The translations under genes and the position numbers were made by a program. This document shows positions 4,735 to 12,715 of a stretch of 13,786 nucleotides of DNA, in pieces. How positions within the stretch are numbered: position 1 is the stretch's first letter; each line of letters opens with the position of its first letter. Source of the stretch: an uncultured Caulobacteraceae bacterium (GTDB taxonomy: Bacteria; Pseudomonadota; Alphaproteobacteria; Caulobacterales; Caulobacteraceae); assembly GCA_937910255.1 (NCBI GenBank), contig CALEOQ010000249.1, forward strand, positions 1-13,786. Reading direction: 5' to 3'. Below the pieces are notes generated by a model. It had not been told where the DNA came from. It saw nothing but the letters and a program-made list of their open reading frames with translations, and made no database searches.

Positions 4735-7016
4735 CAGAACCGCGCCGCCGCGCGCAGGAAGTATTCGCGGCCGTTGAAGCCGACGGGATCGGCTTCGCTA
4801 TAGGGCCGTCCCGTCGTGTCGCCGGCCAGGCGTGCGGGATACTCGTCCGTGGCGTTGAGCACGCCGAAGGTGAGGGTGAGCACGTCGTTTGGCGCATAGC
4901 TCACCGAGATGTCCGCCGTCGTCGCGCCATCCAGCACCTGGTCGCCCACCGCGGTGGGCGTGCGATAGGCGCCGAAGTCGGCGAGGTCGAGGGCCAACGT
5001 CCAGGCCCCCCAGCCGGCCTCGGCGTTCGCCAACGCCTTGCTGCGCGGCTGGGCGTCAGCGAGCACGCCGATGGAGGCCGAGCCCAGCAGGGCGATCTGC
5101 GGCAGGACCGGGTTCACCTGCAGGGCGTCGACATCGGTGTCGAACATGCCGTAGCCCAGCGTCAGGGCGAACCGTCCGTCGGTCCCAAACCGGCCGCGCC
5201 AGGCGGCTGTGATCTCGTAGCCCTCGCTGACCGTATCGGCCGCGTTGGTGAAGAAGCGCGCCACCGAGGCGTTGGTGATGCCGTTGGCCAGAAGGATGGC
5301 GCTGACCTGGGGCCCTTGGATATTCTCCGAGAGCGCGATCCGGTCTTCGATCTCGATGCGGTAGGCGTCGAGGCTGAGGCTCAGCCCCGCCGCCGGCGTC
5401 AGGACAAGCCCGGCGGCGTAGTTGACCGAGGTCTCCGGCCGCAGCGGGCTCGCGCCGAGCGCCAGGGACACCGGATCGGTCACCGCGAAGTTGCCGACGT
5501 TGGAGATCTGGCCGGTGGGTAGAAGCTGGCTTGTGACGGTGGAGAAGTACTGCTGCTGAAGCGAGGGCGCCCGGAAGCCCGTCGAGGCGCTGGCCCGGAA
5601 GGCCACCAACGGCACGGGGCGCCAGAAGAGAGACGCCTTGCCGGTCGTCTCCTGGCCGAAATCCGAATAGTCCTCGAAGCGTGCGGCGAGACCCAGGTCG
5701 AGGCCGTCCACAAGGGCGATTTCCGTGTCCACAAAGGCGCTGTAGGCGGTCCGGGAGACGTTCACCGGGACCGGCGGATTAAAGCCGGGAAAGCCCTGGG
5801 CGCCGGCGAGGGTGCGCGAGGCCACGTCGCCGGCGACGAGCTCGTAGGCTTCCCGGCGATGTTCCAGGCCCGCTGAGACGTGGGCGCCGGCGGCCAGGGC
5901 GAAGTCCCTGCCGAGGGTCAGGTTGACGAGGTTCTGGGAATAGCGCGCCCCGCCACCATCGAACTCGGTCGGGCTGGCGGCGCCAAGGGAGGTGTTGACC
6001 GAGTTGGCGACCGAATAGTCGGCGCGGCTGTAGCCATAGGTGTCCGACAGGTCCAGGTCCCAGCCGCCGACCTGGCCCCGGACGCCGATCGCGGCGCCCA
6101 CATCGGTCAGGTCCAGATCGACCACCGGCAGGAAGCCCTGCGGATAGAAGTTGGGCGCGACGCTCGGCGCGCGAAACAGCGGACTCATCGCCGAGGCCCG
6201 CTGGCCCGCCGTCAGGAAGCCATAGGCCCGATAGCCGCCGGCGATCGCGATTTCGGCGTTGGCGACCATCTGGATGTCCGTGGTGTCCGGATCGCCCAGG
6301 GTCGAGGTCACACGGCCGAAGCGGGGATCGATCTCCGCGGCGTTGGTGGCGCCTCGGTCACGCACCTCGCCCGCCACGGTCAGGAAGCCGTCCTGACCCA
6401 GGGCGAAGCCCTTGCGGCCGGCCATGATGATGGTCTCACCCTCGCCATCGTCGGCCACGCCGGCCTGAATCTGGGCGAGGCCGCCGCGGGCCTCGGCCTT
6501 CAGCACGATATTGATCACCCCGGCGATGGCGTCGGAACCGTACTGGGCCGCCGCGCCGTCGCGCAGCACCTCGATCCGTTCGACCGCGGCGATCGGGATC
6601 ATGTTGTAGTCCACCGGCACCGTGCCCCGGCCAACTCCGTTGTTGAAGTTGATCGAGGCGCTGGCATGGCGGCGATGGCCGTCGATCAACACCAGCACCT
6701 GGTCGGGGCCGAGGCCGCGCAGGGTGGCCGGGCGCGCGCCCACGGAGGAGGGCGAGGACGAGGCCCGCGGATAGTTGAAGCTGGGCGAGAGGAAGGCCAG
6801 CACCTTGGTCAGGTCGTTGAAGCCGCGCGCCGCCAGCGCCTCACCGGTCCACACGTCCACCGGCGCCGGTGAATCGGTCACCAGCCGCGGCGCGCCGCGG
6901 GAGCCGACCACCACCAGCGTGCTGACCTCCCCGGTCTCTTGCCCCACGGCTTCCTGCGCCGCCGCCGGCGTCGCCAGGGTGGCTAAGGCCACCCCCATCA
7001 TCCAAGTCTTCCGCAT
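4734..7016 (-). CDS. TonB-dependent outer membrane receptor
   Basis: This 760-residue outer membrane protein takes up large or scarce nutrients using TonB energy. It has a signal peptide (1-20, ending PAAA), a likely TonB box (VSTLVVVG, 31-38), and a plug domain (about 45-173) with LRGLGPDQVLVLIDG (99-113), then VERIEVLRDGAAAQYGSDAIAGVINI (145-170, read as two adjoining motifs). A 22-strand-type beta barrel follows and ends in a C-terminal Phe (FLRAAARF). There is no N-terminal signalling (STN) domain, so it is not a FecA-type sensor. I chose ATG at 7016: GGGGAG lies 8 bases upstream and the signal peptide begins there. A TTG at 7037 is in frame but poor. The gene overlaps the downstream nuclease gene, hinting that the ligand may be a nucleic-acid product, phosphate source or metal complex. 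The ligand is not determined by the sequence. Confidence 0.93.
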   Translation of the reverse strand: MRKTWMMGVALATLATPAAAQEAVGQETGEVSTLVVVGSRGAPRLVTDSPAPVDVWTGEALAARGFNDLTKVLAFLSPSFNYPRASSSPSSVGARPATLRGLGPDQVLVLIDGHRRHASASINFNNGVGRGTVPVDYNMIPIAAVERIEVLRDGAAAQYGSDAIAGVINIVLKAEARGGLAQIQAGVADDGEGETIIMAGRKGFALGQDGFLTVAGEVRDRGATNAAEIDPRFGRVTSTLGDPDTTDIQMVANAEIAIAGGYRAYGFLTAGQRASAMSPLFRAPSVAPNFYPQGFLPVVDLDLTDVGAAIGVRGQVGGWDLDLSDTYGYSRADYSVANSVNTSLGAASPTEFDGGGARYSQNLVNLTLGRDFALAAGAHVSAGLEHRREAYELVAGDVASRTLAGAQGFPGFNPPVPVNVSRTAYSAFVDTEIALVDGLDLGLAARFEDYSDFGQETTGKASLFWRPVPLVAFRASASTGFRAPSLQQQYFSTVTSQLLPTGQISNVGNFAVTDPVSLALGASPLRPETSVNYAAGLVLTPAAGLSLSLDAYRIEIEDRIALSENIQGPQVSAILLANGITNASVARFFTNAADTVSEGYEITAAWRGRFGTDGRFALTLGYGMFDTDVDALQVNPVLPQIALLGSASIGVLADAQPRSKALANAEAGWGAWTLALDLADFGAYRTPTAVGDQVLDGATTADISVSYAPNDVLTLTFGVLNATDEYPARLAGDTTGRPYSEADPVGFNGREYFLRAAARF

Positions 7017-7024
7017 CGCCCGCT

Positions 7025-7030
7025 CTCCCC
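7025..7030 (-). promoter_or_regulatory. Shine-Dalgarno site of the TonB receptor gene
   Basis: Read on the minus strand, GGGGAG lies 8 bases before the ATG at 7016. It supports that start over the TTG at 7037, which would put the site inside the gene. Confidence 0.7.
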
Positions 7031-7048
7031 GAAACAAAGCCCGGGCGG

Positions 7049-7078
7049 GTTATCGGCGGCGGCGGCGGGAGGGTCGAA
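7049..7078 (-). promoter_or_regulatory. Possible promoter of the receptor-nuclease pair
   Basis: On the minus strand TTCGAC (7078-7073) and GATAAC (7054-7049) are separated by 18 bases and lie about 33 bases before the receptor start codon. They resemble -35 and -10 boxes only loosely. The spacer holds a short CGG repeat (five copies at 7054-7068 on the plus strand). The assignment is tentative, but a promoter is needed in this 130-base gap if the pair is expressed independently of flhA. Confidence 0.2.
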
Positions 7079-7097
7079 CGCAAAGGCGGCAATGGCC

Positions 7098-7114
7098 GTT
7101 GCGTGCGGCGCAAC
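7098..7114 (-). terminator. Weak hairpin downstream of flhA
   Basis: GTTGCG (7098-7103) and CGCAAC (7109-7114) form a perfect 6-bp stem with a 5-base loop, 33 bases past the flhA stop. No U tract follows in the direction of flhA transcription. It may mark the end of the flagellar operon or be a chance repeat. Confidence 0.25.
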
Positions 7115-7146
7115 ACGGTCCGAAGTCTTCCCAAAGAGGACTCGCC

Positions 7147-9234
7147 TCAGATGGTGCCCAGGGTTTTCAGGCGGGCGCGGGGGTGGACCTCGTTCTGGCT
7201 CATCACCGGGGTCTGGCCGCGGAAGCGTTCGATGATCGAGCGGACATAGGGCCGGATGGCCGGGCTGGTCAGCAGCACCGGTGACTCGCCAGACAGGGCG
7301 GCGCGTTCGAACACCTCGCGGACGCCGCGGATGAAGTCCTGAAGGCGGGAGGGCGCCAGGGCCAGTTGCTTCTCTTCGCCTGGGCCGATCAGGGCGTCGC
7401 TGAAGGCGTTTTCCCATTCCGGGGACAGGGTGACGATGGGCAGGGCGCCGTCGTCGCCGCGATAGGCGTAGGACAGCTGGCGGGCCAACCGGCCGCGCAC
7501 CTGCTCCACCAGCATGGCCACCGAGTTGGTGTGCGGGGCGGCCTCGCCGATGCCCTCCAGGATGGCCGGCAGGTCGCGGATGGAGACCCGCTCGCGCAGC
7601 AGGGCCTGCAGCACCCGCTGAACCGTCGTGGCGGTGACCGTGGCGGGAATCAGGTCGTCCACCAGCTTCTTCTGTTCGGCCGGCAGGTCCTTCAACAGCT
7701 TCTGCACCTCGGCGTAGGACAGGAGCTCGGCCATGTTGTCCTTGAGGATCTCGGTCAGGTGGGTGGTCAGCACCGTGGCCGGGTCGACGATGGTGTAGCC
7801 GCGGAAGGTGGCCTCCTCGCGCAGGCCGTCATCGATCCAGGTGGCGGGCAGGCCGAAGGCCGGCTCGCGCATGTGCTCGCCGGGGATTTCCACCTGGCCG
7901 CCGCGGGGGTCCATGGCCATCAGCGAGCCCAGGCGCACCTCGCCCTCGCCGGCCTCCAGCTCCTTGATGCGGATGCAATAGCCCTGGGAGGGCAGGCGCA
8001 TATTGTCGAGGATGCGGACCGACGGCATGACGAAGCCGTACTCGGCCGCCAGGGTCCGGCGCAGGGCGCGGATCTGGTCGGTGAGGCGGCGGCCCTCCAG
8101 ATCGTTGATCAGGGGCAGCAGGCCGTAACCCAGCTCGATCTTGATCTCATCAATGGCCAGGGTGTCGCTGATCGGCTCTTCCTGGGGCTCGGCCGGCTGC
8201 TCCATCACCGGCTGAGGCTCCGGCTCCAGGGATTTCCGGCCTCGGTAGTAGGCGAGCGCGCCAGCCCCGATGGCCACGGCGGCGAAGGGCAGGACCGGCA
8301 TGCCCGGGATCACCGCCAGCACGCCCGATGAGGCGGCCACCATGCCGAGACCCACCGGGTTCATGGCCAGCTGGGCCACCAGGGCCTTGTCGGCCGAGCC
8401 TTCCACACCGGCCTTGGACACCAGGAAGCCGGCGGCGATGGAGATGATCAGGGCCGGGATCTGGCTGACCAGGCCATCGCCGATGGTCATGATCGTATAG
8501 GAGGCGGCCGCCTGGCCGATGGGCAGGCTGTGCTGCAGAACGCCGATCAGGATGCCGCCCAGGATGTTGACGGCCACGATGATCAGGCCGGCGATGGCGT
8601 CGCCGCGGACGAATTTCGAGGCGCCGTCCATGGCCCCGAAGAAGGTGGATTCCTGCTCCAGCTCCTTGCGTCGGCGCTTGGCCTCGACCTCGTCGATCAT
8701 GCCGGCCGAGAGGTCGGCGTCGATGGCCATCTGCTTGCCGGGCATGGCGTCGAGGGTGAAACGGGCCGCGACCTCGGCGATCCGGCCAGAGCCCTTGCTG
8801 ATGACCACGAAGTTCACGATCACCAGGATCATGAAGACGATCACCCCGATGACGAAGTTGCCCCCCATCATCAGATTGCCGAAGCCCTCGATGATCTTGC
8901 CGGCGCCCTCGGTGCCCTCATGGCCGTGGCCGAGGATCAGGCGGGTGGAGCCGATGTTCAGCCCCAGGCGATAGAGGGTGGTGACCAGCAGCACGGTCGG
9001 AAAGGCGCTGAACTCCAGCGGCTTCTTGATCAGCAGCGAGGTCATCAGGATCAGGACCGAGCTGGTGATCGACAGCACCAGCAGGGCGTCGAGCAGCATC
9101 GCCGGGATCGGCAGGATGAGCAGGACGATGATGCTCACGGCCCCGATGGCCAGGGCCACTTCCCCACGGGCCAGCCAGCCCAGCATGTCGCGGGCGGTGG
9201 GCGCTGGGATGCGGGCGCCTGGAATATCGGCCAT
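7147..9234 (-). CDS. flhA: Flagellar export gate protein FlhA
   Basis: FlhA is the large inner-membrane export-gate subunit of the flagellar type III secretion system. It uses the proton motive force and binds chaperone-substrate complexes through its cytoplasmic domain. The 695 residues match the family length. The first half has a cluster of hydrophobic helices consistent with eight transmembrane segments (roughly 25-330). The cytoplasmic loop carries the FHIPEP-family signature (RFTLDAMPGKQMAIDADLS, 158-176) and MDGASKFVRGDAIAG (202-216). A Glu/Pro-rich linker (about 338-358) leads to the soluble C-terminal domain, which includes LGYGLLPLI and TVQRVLQALLRERVSIRDL. ATG at 9234 opens MADIPGARIP. 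It follows flbD by 29 bases and seems to be the last gene of the fliF-led unit. Nothing suggests damage. Confidence 0.98.
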   Translation of the reverse strand: MADIPGARIPAPTARDMLGWLARGEVALAIGAVSIIVLLILPIPAMLLDALLVLSITSSVLILMTSLLIKKPLEFSAFPTVLLVTTLYRLGLNIGSTRLILGHGHEGTEGAGKIIEGFGNLMMGGNFVIGVIVFMILVIVNFVVISKGSGRIAEVAARFTLDAMPGKQMAIDADLSAGMIDEVEAKRRRKELEQESTFFGAMDGASKFVRGDAIAGLIIVAVNILGGILIGVLQHSLPIGQAAASYTIMTIGDGLVSQIPALIISIAAGFLVSKAGVEGSADKALVAQLAMNPVGLGMVAASSGVLAVIPGMPVLPFAAVAIGAGALAYYRGRKSLEPEPQPVMEQPAEPQEEPISDTLAIDEIKIELGYGLLPLINDLEGRRLTDQIRALRRTLAAEYGFVMPSVRILDNMRLPSQGYCIRIKELEAGEGEVRLGSLMAMDPRGGQVEIPGEHMREPAFGLPATWIDDGLREEATFRGYTIVDPATVLTTHLTEILKDNMAELLSYAEVQKLLKDLPAEQKKLVDDLIPATVTATTVQRVLQALLRERVSIRDLPAILEGIGEAAPHTNSVAMLVEQVRGRLARQLSYAYRGDDGALPIVTLSPEWENAFSDALIGPGEEKQLALAPSRLQDFIRGVREVFERAALSGESPVLLTSPAIRPYVRSIIERFRGQTPVMSQNEVHPRARLKTLGTI

Positions 9235-9263
9235 CAGCGGTTCTCTTTACTCAGACGCGCGAC

Positions 9264-10634
9264 TTAGGCGGCGTTGGCGCTGGCGCCCTGGGGGGCGGGA
9301 ACGGCGACGCCGGCCTCGGTGTATTCCTTGAGCTTGTTGCGCAGGGTCCGGATCGAGATGCCCAGGATGTTGGCCGCATGGGTCCGGTTGCCGGCGCAGT
9401 GTTCCAGGGTGTCGAGGATCAGCTGCTGCTCCATCTCGGCCACAGTCTGGCCGACAAAGCTGCGCTGGGCGGCCTCGGCGGCGAAGCTGGCGGCCTGGGC
9501 GGTGCGGGCGCCGATATCGGCCGGCGCCAGGGGCTGACCATCGGGCAGGCGCACGGCCTCCTCGGTGATCTCGTCGCTCACCGAGAGCAGGACCGCGCGA
9601 TGAATGGCGTTTTCCAACTCACGGACATTGCCCGGCCAGCGATGGGCCACCAGGCGCCGACGGGCCTCGTCCGACAGGGGCTTTTCGGCCATGCCGTTGG
9701 CGGCGGCGTACTTCTTGGCGAAGAACTCGGCCAGGACCAGGATGTCGCCGGGCCGTTCGCGCAGGGCCGGCAGGCGCAGATTGACCACGTTCAGGCGGTA
9801 GAGCAGGTCTTCGCGGAAGGTCCCGTCCTTGACCGCCTGGGCCAGGTCGCGGTTGGAGGTGGCCAGGATGCGGATGTCCACGCGGACGGGCTTGGCGCCG
9901 CCGACCCGGTCGATCTCGCGCTCCTGAATGGCCCGCAGCAGCTTGGCCTGCAGGCGGGCGTCCATCTCCGAGATTTCGTCCAGCAGCAGGGTGCCGCCAT
10001 TGGCCTCCTCGAACTTGCCGATGCGGCGGGCCAGCGCGCCGGTGAAGGCGCCCTTCTCGTGACCGAACAGTTCGCTTTCCAGCAGGTTCTCGGGGATGGC
10101 GGCGCAGTTGACCGAGATGAACGGCTTGGTGGCCCGGCGGGACTTCTGGTGGACGTAGCGGGCGACCACCTCCTTACCCGAACCGCTTTCGCCGGTGATC
10201 AGGATGGAGGCGTCGGAGGTCGCCACCTGGTCGGCGAGCTTCAGCACGGCCTGCATGGCCGGATCGCTCACCACCATCGGGCGGTTGTCGTCGGCCACGG
10301 CGGCGAGAACCGCGGCGATCAGCTCGGCGTCCGGCGGCAGGGGAATGAACTCCTTGGCCCCGGCGCGGATCGCCGCGGCGGCCTTGGCCGGCTCGGCGCC
10401 GACCCCGCAGGCCACCACCGGCACCCGGATGCGCTCGGCCTCGTTGGCTGCGATCAGGGCGGCGATGTCGAGGTCATAGTCCACCAGCAGCAGGTCGGCC
10501 CCCTGGCCGGCCCGCAGGGCGTGGGTGGCCTGCGCGATGGTCTCCACATGGCTCACCTTGGCGCCGGCGCTCATCGCCATCTTCACCGCCGAGGAGAGCT
10601 GTCCGTCCAGTTTTCCGACGACCAGAAGCCGCAT
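9264..10634 (-). CDS. flbD: Flagellar sigma-54 activator FlbD
   Basis: This 456-residue NtrC-type activator turns on sigma-54-dependent flagellar genes. Residues 1-115 form a receiver-like domain. The AAA+ domain has Walker A GESGSGKE (148-155), the sigma-54 contact loop GAFTGA (195-200), Walker B GGTLLLDE (213-220), FREDLLYRLNVV (273-284) and WPGNVREL (333-340). A Fis-type helix-turn-helix ends it (GNRTHAANILGISIRTLRNK, 415-434). The receiver lacks the usual acidic pair (VVGKLD at 5-10) and the conserved Lys near residue 99, although Asp52 sits at the phosphorylation position. This agrees with Caulobacter FlbD, which is controlled by FliX and assembly state rather than a known kinase. ATG at 10634 is chosen because AAGGAG lies 8 bases upstream; TTG at 10640 would be only 2-3 bases from that site. 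Confidence 0.95.
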   Translation of the reverse strand: MRLLVVGKLDGQLSSAVKMAMSAGAKVSHVETIAQATHALRAGQGADLLLVDYDLDIAALIAANEAERIRVPVVACGVGAEPAKAAAAIRAGAKEFIPLPPDAELIAAVLAAVADDNRPMVVSDPAMQAVLKLADQVATSDASILITGESGSGKEVVARYVHQKSRRATKPFISVNCAAIPENLLESELFGHEKGAFTGALARRIGKFEEANGGTLLLDEISEMDARLQAKLLRAIQEREIDRVGGAKPVRVDIRILATSNRDLAQAVKDGTFREDLLYRLNVVNLRLPALRERPGDILVLAEFFAKKYAAANGMAEKPLSDEARRRLVAHRWPGNVRELENAIHRAVLLSVSDEITEEAVRLPDGQPLAPADIGARTAQAASFAAEAAQRSFVGQTVAEMEQQLILDTLEHCAGNRTHAANILGISIRTLRNKLKEYTEAGVAVPAPQGASANAA

Positions 10635-10642
10635 GTTCAAAT

Positions 10643-10648
10643 CTCCTT
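10643..10648 (-). promoter_or_regulatory. Strong Shine-Dalgarno site of flbD
   Basis: AAGGAG on the minus strand lies 8 bases before ATG at 10634. It is the strongest ribosome binding site I see in the flagellar cluster. It decides the flbD start and suggests flbD is translated on its own rather than by coupling to fliN. Confidence 0.8.
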
Positions 10649-10663
10649 ACGCGCCAGGCCGCC

Positions 10664-11002
10664 CTAGGCCTGCGTGTCGCCGTCCTTGATGATTTCGGTC
10701 ATGGTCACGCCCAGGCGTTCGTCGACGATGACGACCTCGCCCCGGGCCACCAGGCGGTTGTTCACATAGATGTCGATGGCCTCGCCGACCTTGCGGTCCA
10801 GCTCCAGCACGCTGCCCGAGGCCAGCTGCAGCAGCTGGGCGACGGACATCTGCGCCCGGCCAAGCACCGCCGAGATGCTGACGGGCACGTCGAAGACTGG
10901 CGCCAGATCGCTGGCCGCCTTTTCCTCAACCTCGTGCCCGAAGTCGGGCAGGGGCTGGTCGCCTGGCCCCAGCTCTTCGAGTTTCAGCTCATGGTCCGAC
11001 AT
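10664..11002 (-). CDS. fliN: Flagellar motor switch protein FliN
   Basis: This 112-residue protein is the C-ring switch subunit FliN. Residues about 35-106 form the SpoA (surface presentation of antigens) domain, including VFDVPVSISAVLGRAQMSV, GSVLELDRKVGEAIDIYVNN and ARGEVVIVDERLGVTMTEII. The N-terminal 30 residues are acidic and probably flexible. FliN packs at the base of the C ring with FliM, and with FliH docks the export ATPase. The ATG at 11002 is preceded by AAAGGA with 7 bases between, and the family-like sequence begins soon after. The frame is open further upstream to 11248, but that part is a Pro/Arg-rich shadow of flbE. The gene starts 19 bases after flbE and ends 29 bases before flbD. 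Confidence 0.95.
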   Translation of the reverse strand: MSDHELKLEELGPGDQPLPDFGHEVEEKAASDLAPVFDVPVSISAVLGRAQMSVAQLLQLASGSVLELDRKVGEAIDIYVNNRLVARGEVVIVDERLGVTMTEIIKDGDTQA

Positions 11003-11021
11003 GACGTGGTCCTTTCTCCGG

Positions 11022-11672
11022 TCAGGCGTCGCCGCCGGGAATGAGGGGTTCGGCGTGCAGGCCCTCTGAGGCCAGGGCCGCATGCAGCGCCTCGGCCACT
11101 CTCTCGGCCGCCGCGGCGGGATCGAAGCGGGCGGCGCCGTCGCCGAAGTCGAGGCCGAAGGCCGCCGGCGCCGCGCCGGAATCGGTGCGCACCTGAATCT
11201 GGCCGGCGAAGCCGATGGACTGGGCCGCCTGGGCCAGCAGGGGCTCAAGGCCCTCGGCCAGGGCCGGCGAGACCGTCACCACAAGGCGCGGGACGCTCTC
11301 GATCTCCCGGGCCAGGGAGTCCAGCGCTGCCTGGAGCGGGGCGCGGGGAAAGGCGTCGAGGGCCGCATCCGCAATGGCCTGGCCGCAGGCCAGGGCCAGT
11401 TCGGCCGATCCCACCCGATGGTCGTGGGCCACCTCGGCCAGACGGGGCAGGGCCGCCTGGCAGGCCTGGGCCAGATGGGCCAGGGCCTGGGCCTGCTGGG
11501 CTTCCACCCGGGCCATGGCGGCGCGCTCGCCCTCGGCATAGGCCTGGGCGCGGATCGCTTCGACCTCTTCGAGAGGATAGATGCGCTTGGGCCGAGCCGA
11601 GGCCTGGGCCACGGCGCCGGCGTCGTCAAAGACGGTGTCGAAATCGAACTTGCGGGGGGTGGGGCTGGTCAT
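11022..11672 (-). CDS. flbE: FlbE, the FliH-type export ATPase regulator
   Basis: This 216-residue protein fits FlbE, the Caulobacter FliH-family protein. FliH dimers bind FliI and tether the export ATPase complex to FliN in the C ring. The N-terminal part has KFDFDTVFDDAG (8-19) and PKRIYPLEEVEAIRAQAYAEG (28-48, a segment typical of alphaproteobacterial FliH/FlbE). A long Ala/Gln-rich helix follows (about 49-80), then a compact C-terminal domain that ends near VAEALHAALASEG. There is no membrane segment or signal peptide. FliH proteins diverge quickly, so the call uses both these segments and its place between fliG and fliN. Its ATG overlaps the fliG stop as TGATG and no strong ribosome binding site is visible, implying coupling. 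Confidence 0.9.
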   Translation of the reverse strand: MTSPTPRKFDFDTVFDDAGAVAQASARPKRIYPLEEVEAIRAQAYAEGERAAMARVEAQQAQALAHLAQACQAALPRLAEVAHDHRVGSAELALACGQAIADAALDAFPRAPLQAALDSLAREIESVPRLVVTVSPALAEGLEPLLAQAAQSIGFAGQIQVRTDSGAAPAAFGLDFGDGAARFDPAAAAERVAEALHAALASEGLHAEPLIPGGDA

Positions 11673-12715
11673 CAGTAGATCAGCTCGTCATCGCCGCCGG
11701 CGCCGGCCAGCATGATCTCGCCCTTGGCGGCCAGGTCCTTGGCCACCTGGACCATCTTCATCTGGGCCTGATCGACGTCTTTCAGGCGGACAGGACCCAT
11801 GCCCTCCATGTCCTCGCGCATGATCTTGGCCGCGCGTTCGGACATGTTGGAGAAGAACATTTCGCGCAGGGCGTCGGACGAGCCCTTGAGCGCCAGGCCG
11901 AGTTGATCCTTCTCGACGCCGCGCAGCAGGGTCTGGACCCCGCCGGGATCCAGCTTGGAGAGGTCTTCGAAGACGAACATCAGGGCGCGGATGCGCTCGG
12001 CGCTCTCGCGGTTGCGCTCCTCCAGCGCGGCCATGAAGCGCGACTCCGTCTGACGGTCGAAGGAGTTGAAGATGTCGGCCATCATCTCGTGGCTGTCGCG
12101 CTTGGAGGTGCGCGCCAGGTTGGACATGAACTCGGTCCGCAGGGTCTGTTCGATCTTGTCGAGAATCTCGCGCTGCACCGGCTCCATGCGCAGCATGCGG
12201 GTGACGCATTCCAGGGCGAAGTCCTCGGGCAGGGCGGCCAGGACCCGGGCGGCGTGCTCGCCCTTCACCTTCGACAGGATGACGGCGACGGTCTGCGGGT
12301 ATTCGTTCTTCAGATAGTTGGCGAGGACGGCCTCGTTCACATTGCCGAGCTTGTCCCACATGGTGCGACCCGCCGGACCGCGGATCTCCTCCATCAGGGC
12401 CTCGACCTTGTCGGAGGGCAGGAAGGCCTGCAGCAGTTTCTGGGTCTGTTCGAACGAGCCCATGATGGTGCCGGCGCCGGACATGCCCGACACGAACTCC
12501 ACCAGCAGGGTCTCCACCACATTGGCCGCCACGGTGCCGAGGCTGGCCATGGCCTGGGAGACTTCCTTGATCTCCTCCTCGTCCAGGTTCTGCCAGATGG
12601 TGGCGTGGTCCTCGCCGAGCGCCAGCAGGACCACGGCGGCCTTTTCCGGCCCGGTCAGCTGGGTCGCATCGGTTATGGACTTGTTCCGGCCGCCGCCACG
12701 CACCACGAGACTCAT
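11672..12715 (-). CDS. fliG: Flagellar motor switch protein FliG
   Basis: FliG links the MS ring to the C ring and receives torque from the MotA stator. The 347 residues show all three regions: an N-terminal FliF-binding domain (about 20-110, TGPEKAAVVLLALGE), a middle domain with EYPQTVAVIL (138-147), and a C-terminal torque domain after the MFVF hinge (246-249). The charged torque residues known from E. coli (K264, R281, D288, D289, R297) align, with a constant offset of 13, to Lys277, Arg294, Glu301, Asp302 and Arg310, so the motor interface is intact. In the middle motif the common His of EHPQ is Tyr139. The ATG overlaps the fliF stop as ATGA and the TGA overlaps flbE as TGATG, so translation is coupled on both sides. 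Confidence 0.98.
   Translation of the reverse strand: MSLVVRGGGRNKSITDATQLTGPEKAAVVLLALGEDHATIWQNLDEEEIKEVSQAMASLGTVAANVVETLLVEFVSGMSGAGTIMGSFEQTQKLLQAFLPSDKVEALMEEIRGPAGRTMWDKLGNVNEAVLANYLKNEYPQTVAVILSKVKGEHAARVLAALPEDFALECVTRMLRMEPVQREILDKIEQTLRTEFMSNLARTSKRDSHEMMADIFNSFDRQTESRFMAALEERNRESAERIRALMFVFEDLSKLDPGGVQTLLRGVEKDQLGLALKGSSDALREMFFSNMSERAAKIMREDMEGMGPVRLKDVDQAQMKMVQVAKDLAAKGEIMLAGAGGDDELIY

Noticed and set aside
5880..6872. Long plus-strand frame inside the TonB receptor gene
   Set aside because: Composition is Gly/Ala/Arg/His-rich without motifs and lies opposite conserved plug and barrel sequence. Treated as a shadow.
7054..7068. CGG triplet repeat (five copies) as a phase-variation tract
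   Set aside because: It is short, lies outside coding sequence, and such runs are common by chance in DNA this GC-rich.
7366..8331. Long plus-strand frame opposite flhA, and a similar one opposite flbD (9378-10667)
   Set aside because: Both are antisense to highly conserved flagellar genes and lack recognisable domains, signal peptides or ribosome binding sites.
11003..11248. Longer N-terminus for FliN
   Set aside because: The extension is a Pro/Arg-rich shadow of flbE. ATG at 11002 has a good AAAGGA site and gives the usual FliN length.
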